A stretch of DNA of 64,000 nucleotides from Phanerodontia chrysosporium (lineage: Eukaryota; Basidiomycota; Agaricomycetes; Polyporales; Phanerochaetaceae), in NCBI GenBank assembly GCA_001910725.1, contig MJGA01000003.1, positions 1,426,001 through 1,490,000 of the forward strand, given 5' to 3'. Made by a program: the position numbers and the translations under genes. Each line of letters begins with the position of its first letter. The stretch's first letter is position 1. This document shows positions 1 to 14,624 of the stretch, one piece after another. The notes under the pieces are model-generated. The model was not told the DNA's origin. It did no database searches and saw only the letters and a list, made by a program, of their open reading frames with translations.

Positions 1-11
1 GTGTATACAAC

Positions 12-2535
12 ATGCGTGTGAAGCAGATATGGGACTACGTGCCGCTGCCCGCAAAGCTAAAGCTATTCGTGCGTGCATTAGAGTGGAGACTCTTCACCCT
101 GATACCAGCATTTTGATAGGCGGACCGTATCACTTTCTCGAAGCTGACGCTGTTCTACTTCGCTTTCTCCGTCATTCACTGCATCCTTCAAGTCGCTCTG
201 CAGGTCCAGTCGTTCAAGGTCAACTTGAATGGAGCGCGTTTCCTCAGCGATATCATCAGCAAGGGCAACGCGACAGAATCAGGGTTCACTGTATATGGCG
301 GCCAGGATCTTCGTCTCTGCGATACCGTCCCGAACACCGTGGATGCGAGTTCGTGCCATGTGGTATGGAGGAACGACGACTCCGCGGCGAGCACGGGGAT
401 TCAGAACATTGTTGAGGCTCCGGGCGACTACTCTTCGTCAAGTCCCACGAATATTGTCACAAGTACCGTGAGCCTCGGCAGTTCTGTGCACCCGACCTCG
501 ACTGTGGTCGCTTCTCCAGCAAGTGCCTCTCTATCCTCAAGCGCCACAGCGCTGTCTTCAGCTTCCGTTTCCTCTGCACGCACCTCGTCTAGCTCTCAAA
601 GCGTAGCGACCTCCAAAGTCAAGAGCACCGTGACCGTCACTGTGTCACCAGATGCCTCGCAGTTCAAGGACGCGATCGTCTTTACTACTGTTGCTGCTAC
701 CCGTACCGTCACGGTAACATCGAAAACTCCCGATGCTGCAGTGACCTCGGTCGCAGTCGCGGCTGATGACCGGCGGGACTCTGTGCCTCAGGGTGCAGAC
801 TCGACCCGTGACAAGGTATGGGGGAATCAGTGTTGCGCAAAAGTATTCTCACAGTTCGCAGAGGGACGATGATGATATTCCAGAGGTCTCCGTCGCGCTA
901 GCCTCCAACGGCAGTTCGCACGTCAAGATTGACGACCTCCCCGGAATTGGTCAGGTGACTTTGAGCGATAGCTGCCTCGTCGCATTGAACTGGCCAGTAG
1001 CAAAGTACGCGTATTGGACCTGCTCTACATCCATCCATCTGATGTACGGGGTCAAGGGTTGACAACACAAAGCGGGAGGACCTCGTATTCATCGGCTACT
1101 CGGTGTGGGTCCTCGGCATGTCTCTCGTCGCTGTCCTGAACGAGTCTCCGCCACATATGTTAGTCTCGTTATTCAGTACATTACAGTTGAGCTGACCATG
1201 CCCTGCAGAGTTGCAACTTTCCTCACGCACATGCTCGCGACTGCCTGGTCCGGATACCAGCTCTGGAATACAAACCAGTTTCACGACAACTTCAGCACGT
1301 TGATCACGGACGGCGCATGTGGCGTGAACCTCCTTCCCGAGTACTGGGTTCAGCGCGCACGGTTCGAAATCCCGACGCTCGCGTTGAATGCTGTGGCGCT
1401 TGTAATATCTGCCATCCTGTCCTGGAAGCTCATGAAGGTGATTCCCTATTCGAACTTGAGAGATGGCGCATACTGATGACCTGCAGTCTTTCGGTTGGCA
1501 GACTTTCAAACGCATTGGCGCGTCGCTCGATATGAGCCGGGCCTATCGCATCATACTTGTCTTCTCCATAGTGATTCAGCTATCGGCGTTCTTCATCGTC
1601 GCAGCTGTAGCATTGTGGATTGACCAGATCTACAACGGCGATATAGCCCGTCTCACGACGGAGTCGAAGACTTTCCGTGCCATCGACATGTATGTTTGTT
1701 CGCGTTCTCGAGTCGTCTTATTTCTAATCTCTGACCGTGAATAGTACAATCTTAATTTTGATGCTGCCTTGGCTCACTATCGTAAGTCACTCTCATATAC
1801 AGCACTGTATTTTCTCCTCACTCTCCGTTCCACAGGGGTGGATCTCTGTCCGCCGAGAGTACAGAATCCCGGTGCTCGTTTTCCTAGGCATGGCGCTTCT
1901 TTACCTGGCTGGTTGGGCAGCGATGTTTGCCTCAGCGACCTTCCGCTGGACGTTCGTCGAATGGCGATTCTTCAGCCTCCTTGCATCTGCGTCTGTAGTG
2001 CTCACCCTGATCGCCTTCATTCTTGCGATCCTCTGCCGCATGAACTTTGGCAAGGGCCTTCCCAAATATCGTACGTGCATCCATATCACGGACAATGCAT
2101 TGCTCATACAAACCATGTATCGCAGTGAAATCTGAAGAACCTCTCCCAGGCGACGACTTCGTCCCTGCAACGTTGAACTATGGCGCTTCAGAGAAGGAGG
2201 TCGACGAGGAGAAAGTCGCCTTCCCGCCATACGATACACCAGTCCCAACATACTCTGCCGCATACGGCGACGACGCCCTCGTGCCGCCGCAGCCCGCGCA
2301 CGTCCCGCTGGGCGCGCGCGTCCTCGGGCCACGATTCTTTGCCGGGTCCAACGGCGACCCGGGCGCCGCGCCGATCACACTGCCGCTCGCTGCCGTCGAC
2401 CCGCGCATGCAGCGCGCCCGCGGGCACCTCGCACGCCAGGGCAGCGGCAGCAGCCAGCACAGCGACAGCAGCGCCGCGTGGAGCGAAAGCAGCGAGACGC
2501 CGTCGATGAAGGGCAGGCGGTGGGTCATTGAGTGA
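12..2535 (+). CDS. Multi-pass membrane protein with Ser/Thr-rich loop, basidiomycete conserved hypothetical
   Basis: I read a spliced gene starting at the ATG at 12 (MRVKQIWDYVPLPAKL), followed by an intron ending near 150. One hydrophobic helix (FYFAFSVIHCILQVALQV) follows, then a probable extracytoplasmic domain with two Cys (LRLCDTV, SSCHVVW) and a long Ser/Thr/Ala-rich stretch (about 430-760) likely to be O-glycosylated. After that come about six hydrophobic helices between 1090 and 2040 and a hydrophilic tail ending WVIE at 2533. Introns at about 819-870, 1163-1208, 1441-1489, 1690-1740, 1781-1836 and 2071-2126 keep the frame. The intron starting near 998 only fits if one G is added before its donor (AAAGTACGC). 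No enzyme motif is visible and the function is unknown; the topology resembles fungal membrane proteins of unknown role. The true start could lie left of the window. Confidence 0.7.
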
Positions 2536-2898
2536 GCCCGTGCGAAGCCCTCTTCTGCACTTTTCACGTTACACATTTTTCTTGTCGCGCTAGCCGCATT
2601 TGTTTCCCTTTTTGTTTGTTCTCCACTGCTGTCCTGTACTCTTCTGCTGTTGGAACTCTAGCCACGATCGCAACTGTTTCTCCTGGACAAAAGGGCACAA
2701 CAATGATTTTCGCCCTCAGACTCAGCCCTGTACGAGTGATATCCCAAGTGTAATGCAATTCCAAACCGAGACCAAATTCTGTGTATGATCATGAGAAAAA
2801 TGCGACTAGAAAAGGAGGTTGCGACGACAGCAGCAAAGATACAGGAAAGCATCGAGTAAATAGATAGGACAGAACAGTCGTGTGTGATTTCGTGATGA

Positions 2899-5800
2899 CT
2901 AGCCTGCAGCAGGGATCGGCTCTTCGGATGGGACCAACCCTTCCTCCAGGGACGACACAGACGAGTTGGAGCCGGACGGCGTCTCGAGTGGCGACGTGCT
3001 TGGCGACGTCGACTGGATGGCCTCGACCTCCTTCTCCTTCTCGATGGCCGCCTGCCGCGCCACGCTCGCGTGCTTGAGCGCGGGGTCAGACGGCATCTCC
3101 GCCGGCGGGCTCGTCGCCAGCTCGGCCTCCTGGAAGTTGCGCAGCGCCTCGGCGAAGTCCTGCATCCACGGGTGGTCCATGAGCTCGACCGCGGTCGGCC
3201 GCTGCACAGGGTCGATGGTGAGACACTGCCGGATGAAGTCGATGCCCATCTCGCTGAGCTGGCCGGGCTCAGGCAGCGGCGGGTGCTGCGTTGCGACGCC
3301 GATGTGGAACATGATGGCCCTGTGTGGGAGACAAAGTTGTTGTTAGCGCAAAGCTCTTGGACAAGTTCGCGGGATGACGTACCATTCGTTGTCGAGATTG
3401 CTCCAGGGCTTGCGTCCAGTCGCGCACTCGAGCACGACGCAGCCCAAAGACCAGATGTCCATCGCGCCATGTCTGCCCCGCTTGTTGTTTCGGATGACCT
3501 CAGGTGACATGTACATCGGGGTACCCGTCAGACTATTGTTCGTGCCGAGCGCGCCAGGCGTGCCCGGCGCCGCGTCCGTTCGTCGCGTCCGCTGAATGGT
3601 GCGCTGGTTCTTCGCGAGGATCTTAGCAGCTCCAAAGTCCACATACTTGATCACGCCCATGTGGTCCAGAAGAATATCTGTGGAGCTGTCAACAGAAAAT
3701 TCGCGACGGCAATCAGGCAGTACGTACTGTCCGGCTTGATGTCACGATGGACGACGCCCATGGAATGAAGATAGGCCAAGCCCTCCAACATCTGCATCGT
3801 GTATATCTGGATGATCCCCTCGTCCTCGATTCGCCCATGCTCAAGAAGCGCCGCAAGGCTTCCTCCCTGACAGTACTCCTCGAAGATGTACACCTTGTCG
3901 CGATGCACCTCGATGCCGTAGTACTCGACGACGTTGGGATGGTGCAGCATCTCCATGACCGCAAGCTCATCCTTGATCTGTGAGTATAGATTTGACAGCC
4001 CGGCGACCTCCTGGAACTTGATCTCCTTGACAGCCATGAGCGAGCCAGAGTCCAGGTTGACAGCAAGGTATACGGAGCCGAATGAACCAGCGCCAATGAA
4101 ACGACCTTGTTGCCAACGGATCGAGATATTCGAACTGGAGCCAGCGAGGAAGAGCAACGATCGATCCACCAGTTTCTCTTCGTCCAGAACACGACCGATG
4201 TGATGTTGCTCAGCAGCGAGCCGCGCACGGTTACTGTCGAGTTCCTTCACGGCGTTGCTCGTCCGTTCCCAGAACATCCGGATATGGGGATCGGTATAGT
4301 AAGGTGTGGGGTTATCGTCGACGGCCTTGAGAAGATCGTCTTCGTCGTTTACTCGCTCGGCAGCCGCCTGTCGGAGAAGTTCTTCTTGCCGCTCTTGCTC
4401 CTTTTTCGCCTCGAGCGTTGACCTAGCCCCCAGGATGTCGAAATGACTAATAAGCAGGGTCATACAACTCGCAACCTTCTGTCGCAAGAGCTCGAATTGC
4501 TCGTCCGGGAGTTTTAAGATGTTATTCCGCCGCGTTCGGTGCAGGGTGAACTCCAGGGCAATCACCGCCCATCGAAAGGTTTTCCTATCGTTAGGATCGC
4601 AGTCGTCGCAGATGAAGGACACCCAGGAGATGGCAAGCTTGATGAGAAGTCGATGGAACTTCAGGGACGCAGCGTGGTCCATGTACTTCTGGACGTGTTG
4701 CCCGTGTTCGGAGGCGAAGACATACCAGTTCTCAAGGAGCTCTTGGTAGCCGACCGCGTCCCGCAATGCAGCCCGGACGTACTGCACCGAGTCCAGAATC
4801 GACTCGGCAAGACGGTTGGTGGCCCGACTGATCTTCCGCAGCTCGTGGTTGACTGATGGAAGATGGGCCTGCTGCTCGATGATACAGGGCGGCGGTGGTA
4901 TATTTCCTTCGACCATCTCTTCGTTCTCCTCGTCGTAGACCAGGAACAAGTCTGTGAAGGCCCTCTTGGCCAACTCGAGGCGGTGTTGGGCGCCATCGGC
5001 TATGAGACGCACCCGGTTGTCTGCAAGTTTGAGGTCGAACTTCGGTAGCTGAAGCATGAGAACCATGCCGTTCCAAAGGAATCGTGTCCGTGGCGACAAG
5101 ACGAGGATGTAGTTCGGCTCCGCGTCCTCGTATTCCATGTCCCCGGCTTCTACCATCCACGGTCCTTCATCCAGTTCGTTGACGCGGAAAGCTTCCATGA
5201 GCATCCGCCGAATCTCGTCTGGTTGTTGTCTCATTGAATCGGGTACGACGATGTACGTCCCATCCTCCTCGAAGGACTGCGTGTAAACAAGACAATGATC
5301 CGTCTCAACCAGAGCTGCGATGAACATGTCCATAGGGACGTCCTCGAGGTCGTACTCAGCCGAGTTGCTGAATCGCTGGGTGAGAACACTGCGAACGACA
5401 TCGTTAGCCGAGTCCATTGCGCTGTCTATGCCTCTAGAACTTACCGTGCAAGGCGTTGCAGTTTCCTGTATCGTTGCTTCACCCCCTCCAGGATCTTCCC
5501 ATACCAACTGATGAGTTGCTCGTGGGTCATAGGTTTGCTCGACATCGTACCCTCCCGAATGTGGTTCTGAAAGGCCGAGCTTGTCACGTTCCCATTATGG
5601 GTGCCCCCGCCCCTCGCCTCGAGGTGCTTGACTTTATCCGCTGAAATAGGTATACGGATTTGGGTGTCGAAGTAGTTCGTTACCCGAACCATTAGTTTGT
5701 TGGTCAAAGCGCTGTAGAGACATGTCAGAGCGATGTTGAATACAAGCGTACTGGAGCGTACCATAGTTGTTCAGCGACAAGTGATGCTCCTCCTGGGATA

Positions 5801-7370
5801 CTGAGACTGACGTCGCTGAACGTGGCCCACTGGACCTCAATCACGTCCGTCTCTTTGAAATAAATACCCTTGGCCCCGCTCTTCAGCTTCCAATGGATGA
5901 GTTTGAAGAAGAAAGTCAATGCTTCGAGGATCACGTTATCGTAATCAGCACTGATACATGGTGGCAACCTCCAGTTGCCTCCGGGATCTGGCACCAAGAA
6001 CGCCTCGTACTGCCTCTTGAGCGTACACGCGAAGCCAATCTTGACCTTCAAGTCTTCGGTCATCTGGTCGATAATGAGGATATCCGGGTTCTTCAGCTTC
6101 TGTGCATAGTCCAATCGCACCCGCAGCACGGCCTGTGCTAGGTTCGTGAGGAAGGACACTAGCGGAACAAGCTCCTGCTCGAACGAAGGCAGGTTCATCT
6201 TCCTGAACATCTCGGCCAAGTTAACATGAGCATCCCGGGTAGTTCCTACGAGAGCATGTATCGTAGTCATGGAACCTTTCTCGAACTGCCGTTGCATGGA
6301 CTCCTCCTTCAGAAGCCGCTCTACGAAGGGAGTGCCAGCAGGACTATCCCCAGTTCGAGAGCCCTCGGCCCCGTCCGAGACGGGTTGCGTGACGTCCAAG
6401 GTTTCGCTCCCTGTCCACTTCCGAAGGAGTGCGATCTGCTGCCGAAGGGATGTGATGACCGTGGACCAGGTATTGAGCGTGTCACATCTTTGCTGGAACT
6501 CGGTCTCGGTGGCCGAGCGATGGTCGTTGTAGAAAGCGCGAAGGCTGGGGTATAGTGAATACACGATATCTAGTCGGCAAAGGATCGTGTTGACTTCGCG
6601 CAAGGCGTAGTCGGCCGGCGAGAGATTGGAGTCTGGGGGAACGTCAGAGACGCGGAAGGCGAGGACCTCTTTCACTATGGTATCGACCGTGCGCAGCCTG
6701 AGGTCCTCTAGTCTGCGCCGCTCCTCGGTTTCTGTTCTGCCGTAGATCTTCGCGCGAATGCCTAGCCACAGGTTCGCGCGCAGATTGTTCTCCTCGTCGG
6801 TGGAAGACTTGAGGGCGACGGCGATCCGGCTATTCTCTGATTTGAGCACGTCCCCAGCCAATACGGACGCCAACATTGCCTGCCACTCTAACCGCTCGCG
6901 GTCCTCTACTGTCTCCGGCTCGATGGGCTCCGAGTCGAGCATGAGCGACGACAGACGGTCGTAGCCATCGCTGCCGCCGAGCGTGCTGCGCATGTCGTCG
7001 TCGTCGCTGTCCCCGGCATCCAGCAGCTGCCCTAGTCCACGATTGTAGTAGTGGCTCTCCGGGTCGTTACGAGGGTCATCTTCGACGCCGAGCCTGGACG
7101 GTATCGCCTGACGAACTGGTTGTAGATGTTCCGATTCGCTCGGTAGGGCTCCGGGTCGGGTACGTGGGACTGGGCGAAGGCAGGGGAGAAGGCGCTGCGT
7201 GCCCGTCCTTTGTTGCGGCCTCTGGAACCGCCGCTGGGTCCTGAGCCACCGTTGTAGTGTCGCGAGGTGGTTCCCCAGGTGCCGCCCTCTTCTTCGTCGT
7301 CGGCGTCGTTCTCGAGATGGGTGTAGAGAGTCGGCTGATGCCTTCTCATGGCAGATACACCCTGCGGCAT
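2899..7370 (-). CDS. SSK2: HOG-pathway MAP kinase kinase kinase (Ssk2/Ssk22/Wis4 type)
   Basis: The protein combines a very long N-terminal regulatory region of the Ssk2/Wis4/Win1 family with a C-terminal kinase domain. The kinase has a glycine loop (IGAGSFGSVYLA), the lysine in MAVKEIKF, the catalytic loop HRDIKPD, DFG (KYVDFGAAKIL), activation segment GTPMYMSPEVI and DIWSLGCVVLE. The family phosphorylates the Pbs2 MAPKK to activate the Hog1 stress MAPK and is activated by the response regulator Ssk1. Introns interrupt HRDIKPD/NILL (about 3670-3730), the segment before AIMFHIG (about 3320-3385) and the N-terminal half (about 5445 and 5740). The tail after the kinase is Ser/Pro/Glu-rich and ends at 2899. 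The N-terminal exon (MPQGVSAMRRHQP, 7370) joins the next block (VEDDPRNDPESHYYNRG) only through a one-base frame change near 7091, repaired by one C. A second in-frame Met at 7349 is also a possible start. Confidence 0.9.
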
Positions 7371-7590
7371 TGTATTTTCATGAACGACGGGAAACAGGAG
7401 GGGGGAAGACGCAGAAGATTCGGACGGGGTGCATCATGGTGAGCAGCATTATTGCAATTCCCGCACGGTCCCTGGCCCGGTCGGGCGTCTAACCTGATAT
7501 CATTCACGACGTCAAGCAAGCAATTTCAGCGTCTTCCTCCCTTTCGACCACCACCTTCCGTTCGTGTCGTGTATCACATAGGCAGCCAAG
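7371..7590. promoter_or_regulatory. Divergent promoter between SSK2 and DRG1
   Basis: These 220 bases separate two outward-facing start codons and so must hold both promoters and 5' leaders. A pyrimidine-rich stretch (cttcctccctttcg, about 7531-7545) precedes the DRG1 start. I see no clear TATA box or palindromic operator. The shared short space suggests possible co-regulation, but that is inference only. Confidence 0.4.
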
Positions 7591-9492
7591 ATGGGTATCG
7601 TAGAAAAGGTCTGCACGCAAGCACTTGTATCGCAAGCCAATGGCTCACAACGTCATGTAGATCAAGGAGATAGAGGGTCAGACGCCTTGTTCCTGACATT
7701 CTGAAATACATGCTGAAGTATCACCGGAAAATGCTGCAGAGGAGATGGCGAGGAGTAAGTCTGTTCATATACAGTGCGTGCCGCCAGCTGTCTGATTTTT
7801 GCAAAGCGCAGAAGAACAAGGTAAACGCTCTGTGCGGGATGATTACGATCACGGCGGCTCACGATCGACAATGCGAAGTAGGCCACGGAATACCACCTTG
7901 GCTTGTTGAAGGCGAAACTCGCACGTTATCGTGCCCAGCTCCTGGAACCTACCACCAAGTCATCCGGTGGAGGCACAGGCTTTGACGTCCAAAAGTCCGG
8001 AGATGCGAGAGTGGCGTTGATCGGTTTCCCGTCAGTCGGAAAGGTGCGTCTAGCTATCCATATGAATATAATCACAGTTAACACAGCTATGATAGTCTAC
8101 GCTTCTCAGCAAATGCACGCATACAGTCTCAGAGTCTGCTGCCTACGAGTTTACAACTCTCACCGTGAGTATGCCCCGCCGAGAGATCGCCACACGTATC
8201 TGACTTGGTTCAGGCCATTCCCGGAGTGTTGGAATACCAGGGCGCGCGTATACAGCTGCTAGATCTTCCTGGAATTGTCGAGGGTGCTAGTCAAGGCCGA
8301 GGCCGAGGTCGCCAGGTCGTATCTACGGCGAAGACTGCAGATCTCATCCTCATCATGTTGGACGCGACCAAATCCGACGAGCAGCGGAGACTGCTGGAGA
8401 TCGAGTTGGATGCTGTTGGTATAAGGTTGAACAAGAAGAAGCCGGACGTGGTGTTCAAGAAGAAGACTACGGGCGGAGTGAGTACACACACCACTACAAC
8501 TTGAAATATTCTCACGCTTGTTACAACGCAGATAACGGTGCGCGACCCCTACCGCTGCCTGCTGCATGATAAATTCACACTGCCTTCAGCTAAACACCAC
8601 CGTCAAACTGACCAAAACCGATGAAAAGACGATCCGCAGCATCTTGGCAAGCTGTAAGTGCTAAGCCCGTTGAGGCATGTCTCGTATGCTCATCTTTGAC
8701 AGACAAGCTGCATAACTGCGATGTCATGATCAGGGAGGACATCACCACCGATGAATTCATTGACGTCCTCATCGGTAAGTTAATGCAAGGCCGTGATTAT
8801 AATCTGTCTCATACGTGTCTCAGGTACAAGGAAATACATGCCGTGTCTATGTGCGTCCCACAAGTGCTAGTGTCATGTCGGCGTCCGGCTGAGCCATTCA
8901 TTCAAGACGTATACAACAAGATAGACGCCATCAGCCTCGAGCAGGTCGACAAACTCGCTCATCAAGACAATACAGTTGTGATCAGTTGCGAAGCGGACCT
9001 GAAGTACGTTACTCTTTCCTTGCGCCGCCAGCAAGGCGTGAACTGAGATTTTGGTAGCTTGGACTACCTCATCAAGCGCATCTGGGACGAGCTCGGTTTA
9101 GTAAAGGTGTACACGAAGAAACGCGGAGCTCACCCTGATCTCGACGACCCTGTCTGCCTTCGGAAGGGTGCAACCATCGAGGTATGGCGCCTTCCATTCT
9201 TCTCGAACACAACGGCGGACTAAGGCACTCGTAGGATGTGTGTAACGGCATTCACCGGTCGCTAGCCCCAAACTTCAGATATGCGCTCGTGTGGTTCGTA
9301 AACGCGGAACGATGCTGTGCCTAGTGTTCTCACACGGTCTTGATAGGGGAAAGTCGTCCAAATTCAACCCGCACGCGCAGAAGGTGGGCCTGAACCACCA
9401 GCTTCAAGACGAAGACGTAGTGTCGAGTGCGTATCGATCTCTATCGCGTTCGCCGTTCTGCTTACCGTTTTGTACTAGTCTTTACGAAATGA
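7591..9492 (+). CDS. RBG1: Developmentally regulated GTP-binding protein DRG1 (Rbg1), translation-associated GTPase
   Basis: The spliced product begins MGIVEKIKEIEEEMAR and continues [17 protein letters not shown], the classic DRG N-terminus. G motifs follow in order: G1 GFPSVGK (about 8025), switch region EFTTL, G3 DLPGIVEGA (about 8265) and G4 NKID (about 8920). The C-terminal TGS domain ([17 protein letters not shown]) ends in QDEDVVSIFTK, stop at 9490-9492. DRG1 homologues bind DFRP1/Tma46 and associate with ribosomes to relieve stalling. The first four exons are tiny (7591-7608, 7661-7676, 7740-7754, 7807-7820), and at least eight introns are needed in all. The start is fixed by the family N-terminus and the exon-1 donor. 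The last intron is 9427-9478. The reading is unbroken, with no frame problems. Confidence 0.93.
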
Positions 9493-10052
9493 GTAGGGCC
9501 GAGTGTACCGGGTGCTATGACCGATGCCGCCATGTACCTGTGCAGGATTGTATGCATCGTGTATTTTCTGTGCTATTCCGAGAGCGGATGGACGGGCGCG
9601 ATGTTGCTGTGAGCCGCGGCGGACGGCATCGCCGAGGCGTCTGATGATTGATCTGAGATGCAGCACGGCATCTGCCGTTCGCCCAGGGGCTGCGGCCGCC
9701 GGCGTTTGCCGTCGAGAGTTGTGAAATCGGCCTTCTGTCAGCTCGCGAGGGTCGATGAGCATAAATTTCGTCTTTTCGCTCAAATGTGCGACACCATCCT
9801 CCTCGCTCTGCGCGTGTGCCTCACACCCGACCGACGGGCTAAAGCTGCAGCACAACCCACCGGAGCGTCTCCACCCCCGCCAGCCTCCACGTGCCGTCAC
9901 TCGGTGGCCAAGGCCTATCAGATTCCACTTGTCAGCCTGCGGCGGCGGCGCTGAACTAGCTAGAAACATATAAAGCCTTCTCGTCTTCGATTGACGCTAC
10001 ACAGTATTCCTTCACGCTCACCAAGACCCCGCCACACCTACCCCAGTCTCCC
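9493..10052. promoter_or_regulatory. Intergenic region with TATA box for the downstream hydrolase gene
   Basis: No convincing gene lies here. A 164-codon minus-strand frame (9475-9969) shows no recognisable family or splice pattern and runs over the 3' end of DRG1. A TATA-like ATATAAAG at 9968-9975 lies about 80 bases before the ATG at 10053, with a C-rich leader (cacgctcaccaagaccccgcc) between. That spacing is consistent with a core promoter for the plus-strand gene. Confidence 0.5.
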
Positions 10053-11588
10053 ATGGGTTCTCTTGAGATGCACACTCCTCTGCCCGACGAACCCGTCGAG
10101 CTCATTTTCCTAGGAACCGGCACCTCATCTACCCTCCCGCACGTCGATTGTCTTACTGCACCGCCAGACGCGAAGCCATGCCGGACGTGCCTGTCGACGC
10201 TTCAGCCAGAGGGGAAGAAGAACATCCGGGTACGTCCACCCTGCCCGCACACCCCGTTCCGAGCCAGGCTTACGCGATGCGCCACAGCGGAACACCTCTG
10301 CAGCCCTGCGCGTGCGCGACAAGAACGGCGAGCAACGGTAAGCACGCTTTACGCTAGTGCGAGTCGTACGAGCTGACACCGGCGTGCGCGGACCACAGCA
10401 CGATCATCATAGACGTCGGGAAAAGCTTCCAGTCGTCCGCCATAGAGTGGTTCCCCAAGTACGGCCTCCGTCGGATCGATGCTGTGCTCATCACACATGC
10501 GCATGCGGACGGTACGTCCGGCAAGCCAGCTCCTCGCTCGACGCGATTCTAATTGGCCGCCTTGTTTTTCAGCTATGAACGGCCTAGACGACCTCCGAGG
10601 TGAAACCGGTCAAAGTCTGAAAGATGGAAAACGGAAACTGATCTGTGCGTGCAGGTTGGACGCTGCGGAGCGCAATTCAGCCGCATGTCGACCTCTACGT
10701 GACCATGCACACCTTCCGCGAGGTGCAGCGCGCCTTCCCCTATCTGGTGTCTAAGGAGTTCGCATCCGGCGGTGGCGACGTGAGTCTCAGGGTCCGCTGT
10801 AGCAGGAAAGAATGGTGTCACTCACCTGTTACCAGGTCCCTGAGTTCAAGTGGCACATCATAGAAGACCGAGTGCCTTTTGAGATAGAAAACACCGGTAT
10901 CAGGATTACTCCGTTTGCCGGTGCGTCCCGCAATTCCCGCCCAACGAGAAGCGCGTCTTTATCGTGTCTCTTTTCCAGTGCATCATGGGCGACTCTTCTC
11001 CACGCTCCCCGCCCGGGATTTCTATCCCACGCCCACCTCGCTCTCACCCGCCTCCACAAACCCGTCGACGCCGCCCCAGCAGCCGAGCACGCCGTTGCCT
11101 ATCGAGGAGCCCGTCGAGCCCAAGAAGTGGATAGAGCCGTATTTCTGCCTCGGCTTCGTGATCCAGGACGCGGTCGTGTACCTGTCGGACGTATCACACG
11201 TCCCCGAAGACGTTTGGGCCCTGTTCGGGCGTGCACAGAACCAGGACCGCTCACAGGCCGTCCCACCGGTGTTCGTGCTCGACTGTCTCCGGCTGCTGCC
11301 GCACACGTCGCACCTCGGGATTGCCGAGGCGATAACCGTTGCGCGGCGTATGGGTGCTCCCCGCACGTATCTCACTGGCTTTGGGCACGAGGTCTCCCAC
11401 GATGAATACGTCTCTATCTGCGAAGCGGTCGGTGGGAAGGCGCACGACGACGAGCAATTGACCCGAACGAGCGGGAGGCCCTCGCGCTTGTCCCTCCTGG
11501 CGAGCCGATATGGGTGCGCCCAGCCTTTGACGGTCTGCGGGTGTTCGTGTCGGAGGGCAAGGAAGTGCGGGACGAGGCGTATGACTAG
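10053..11588 (+). CDS. Metallo-beta-lactamase-fold hydrolase, PhnP/RNase Z-like
   Basis: The N-terminal LIFLGTGTSSTLPHVDCL is the first strand and loop of this fold. The metal motif HAHADAMNGLDDLR (about 10494-10590, split by an intron) supplies HxHxD ligands. A second His cluster is VHHGRLFS, and VYLSDVSHVPE carries the Asp ligand. TYLTGFGHEVSHDEY carries a late His. Such proteins are zinc hydrolases acting on phosphodiesters or phosphoesters; the closest general likeness is to PhnP-type cyclic phosphodiesterases, and the substrate is unknown. Four or five short introns fall between 10230 and 10980. The last 40 codons (PNEREALALVPPGEPIW to the stop at 11588) are one frame away from the preceding exon. 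No splice sites explain this, and adding one C to the CCC at about 11462-11464 restores it. It may be a real frameshift or an assembly error. Confidence 0.82.
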
Positions 11589-11911
11589 ACCATTAAAGGA
11601 GACTGACATTATTTGTTCGTTCATTTACACCTGCTGGAACTACAGGGACACGATCTTGTTTGTACTGTACGCCCGTATAGTCTATAATCTTGACTCTCTT
11701 CTTGGGTAATGCAGCTAGCCATTCATTGAGTTCCGGTTCCACGGGAAACGCTGAGAAAGTGCCAGCCTCGGTTCTAGTTCTAGGCGGGCAGACCCCCTGG
11801 GCTGACAAGCGGCGCACGAACCGCCAGCACGGTACGCCCCACGACATAAGAACTCACGGCTTCGAAAGGAGGATCGCACCCTAAATCCCGCTTGCCTCCT
11901 TGCTCATACCA
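11589..11911. other. Intergenic region without visible gene
   Basis: These 323 bases hold the 3' end of the hydrolase gene and the promoter of the monooxygenase. An 84-codon minus-strand frame is present but has no family resemblance. I see no TATA box or repeat. Confidence 0.4.
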
Positions 11912-14316
<2,405 letters not shown>

Positions 14317-14624
14317 ATTGTTTTAGAAAGTAGCACATTGGATGGGAGTGACCCTGGGTCAGCTGGACTCGTTCGTGCAACTCTGGACCGGCGTCTAGCC
14401 AAGCCTGACGTTTCGCGAAGGTGGTATTGATCGCGCGCCGGCAAGTGCCGCGTGGAGGAGCGCACTCCCGCCAGTCGCACGCCCCCGGATGGTTTACATG
14501 GTCTGAGAGCCACCAGCTCCCATCTCTCCTTCCGTCTCTCTCTCCCTCGCCATACTGTACTGCAAAGCTACCCTATAATCGCCCTTCTGCCTGTGCAGAC
14601 CACTGTCGTTCGGGATCGCCTGCA
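14317..14624. other. Intergenic region without visible gene
   Basis: This is about 308 bases between two plus-strand genes. It holds a pyrimidine-rich tract (ctccttccgtctctctctccctcgcc, about 14525-14552), typical of fungal promoters lacking a TATA box, roughly 75-100 bases before the next ATG. Nothing else is recognised. Confidence 0.4.

Noticed and set aside
2658..3470. 270-codon minus-strand frame rich in Arg/Ser
   Set aside because: Out-of-frame shadow of the SSK2 kinase exons, extending into the 3' flank.
9475..9969. 164-codon minus-strand frame upstream of the hydrolase gene
   Set aside because: Composition-driven, no recognisable family, covers the DRG1 terminus and runs to the TATA box region.
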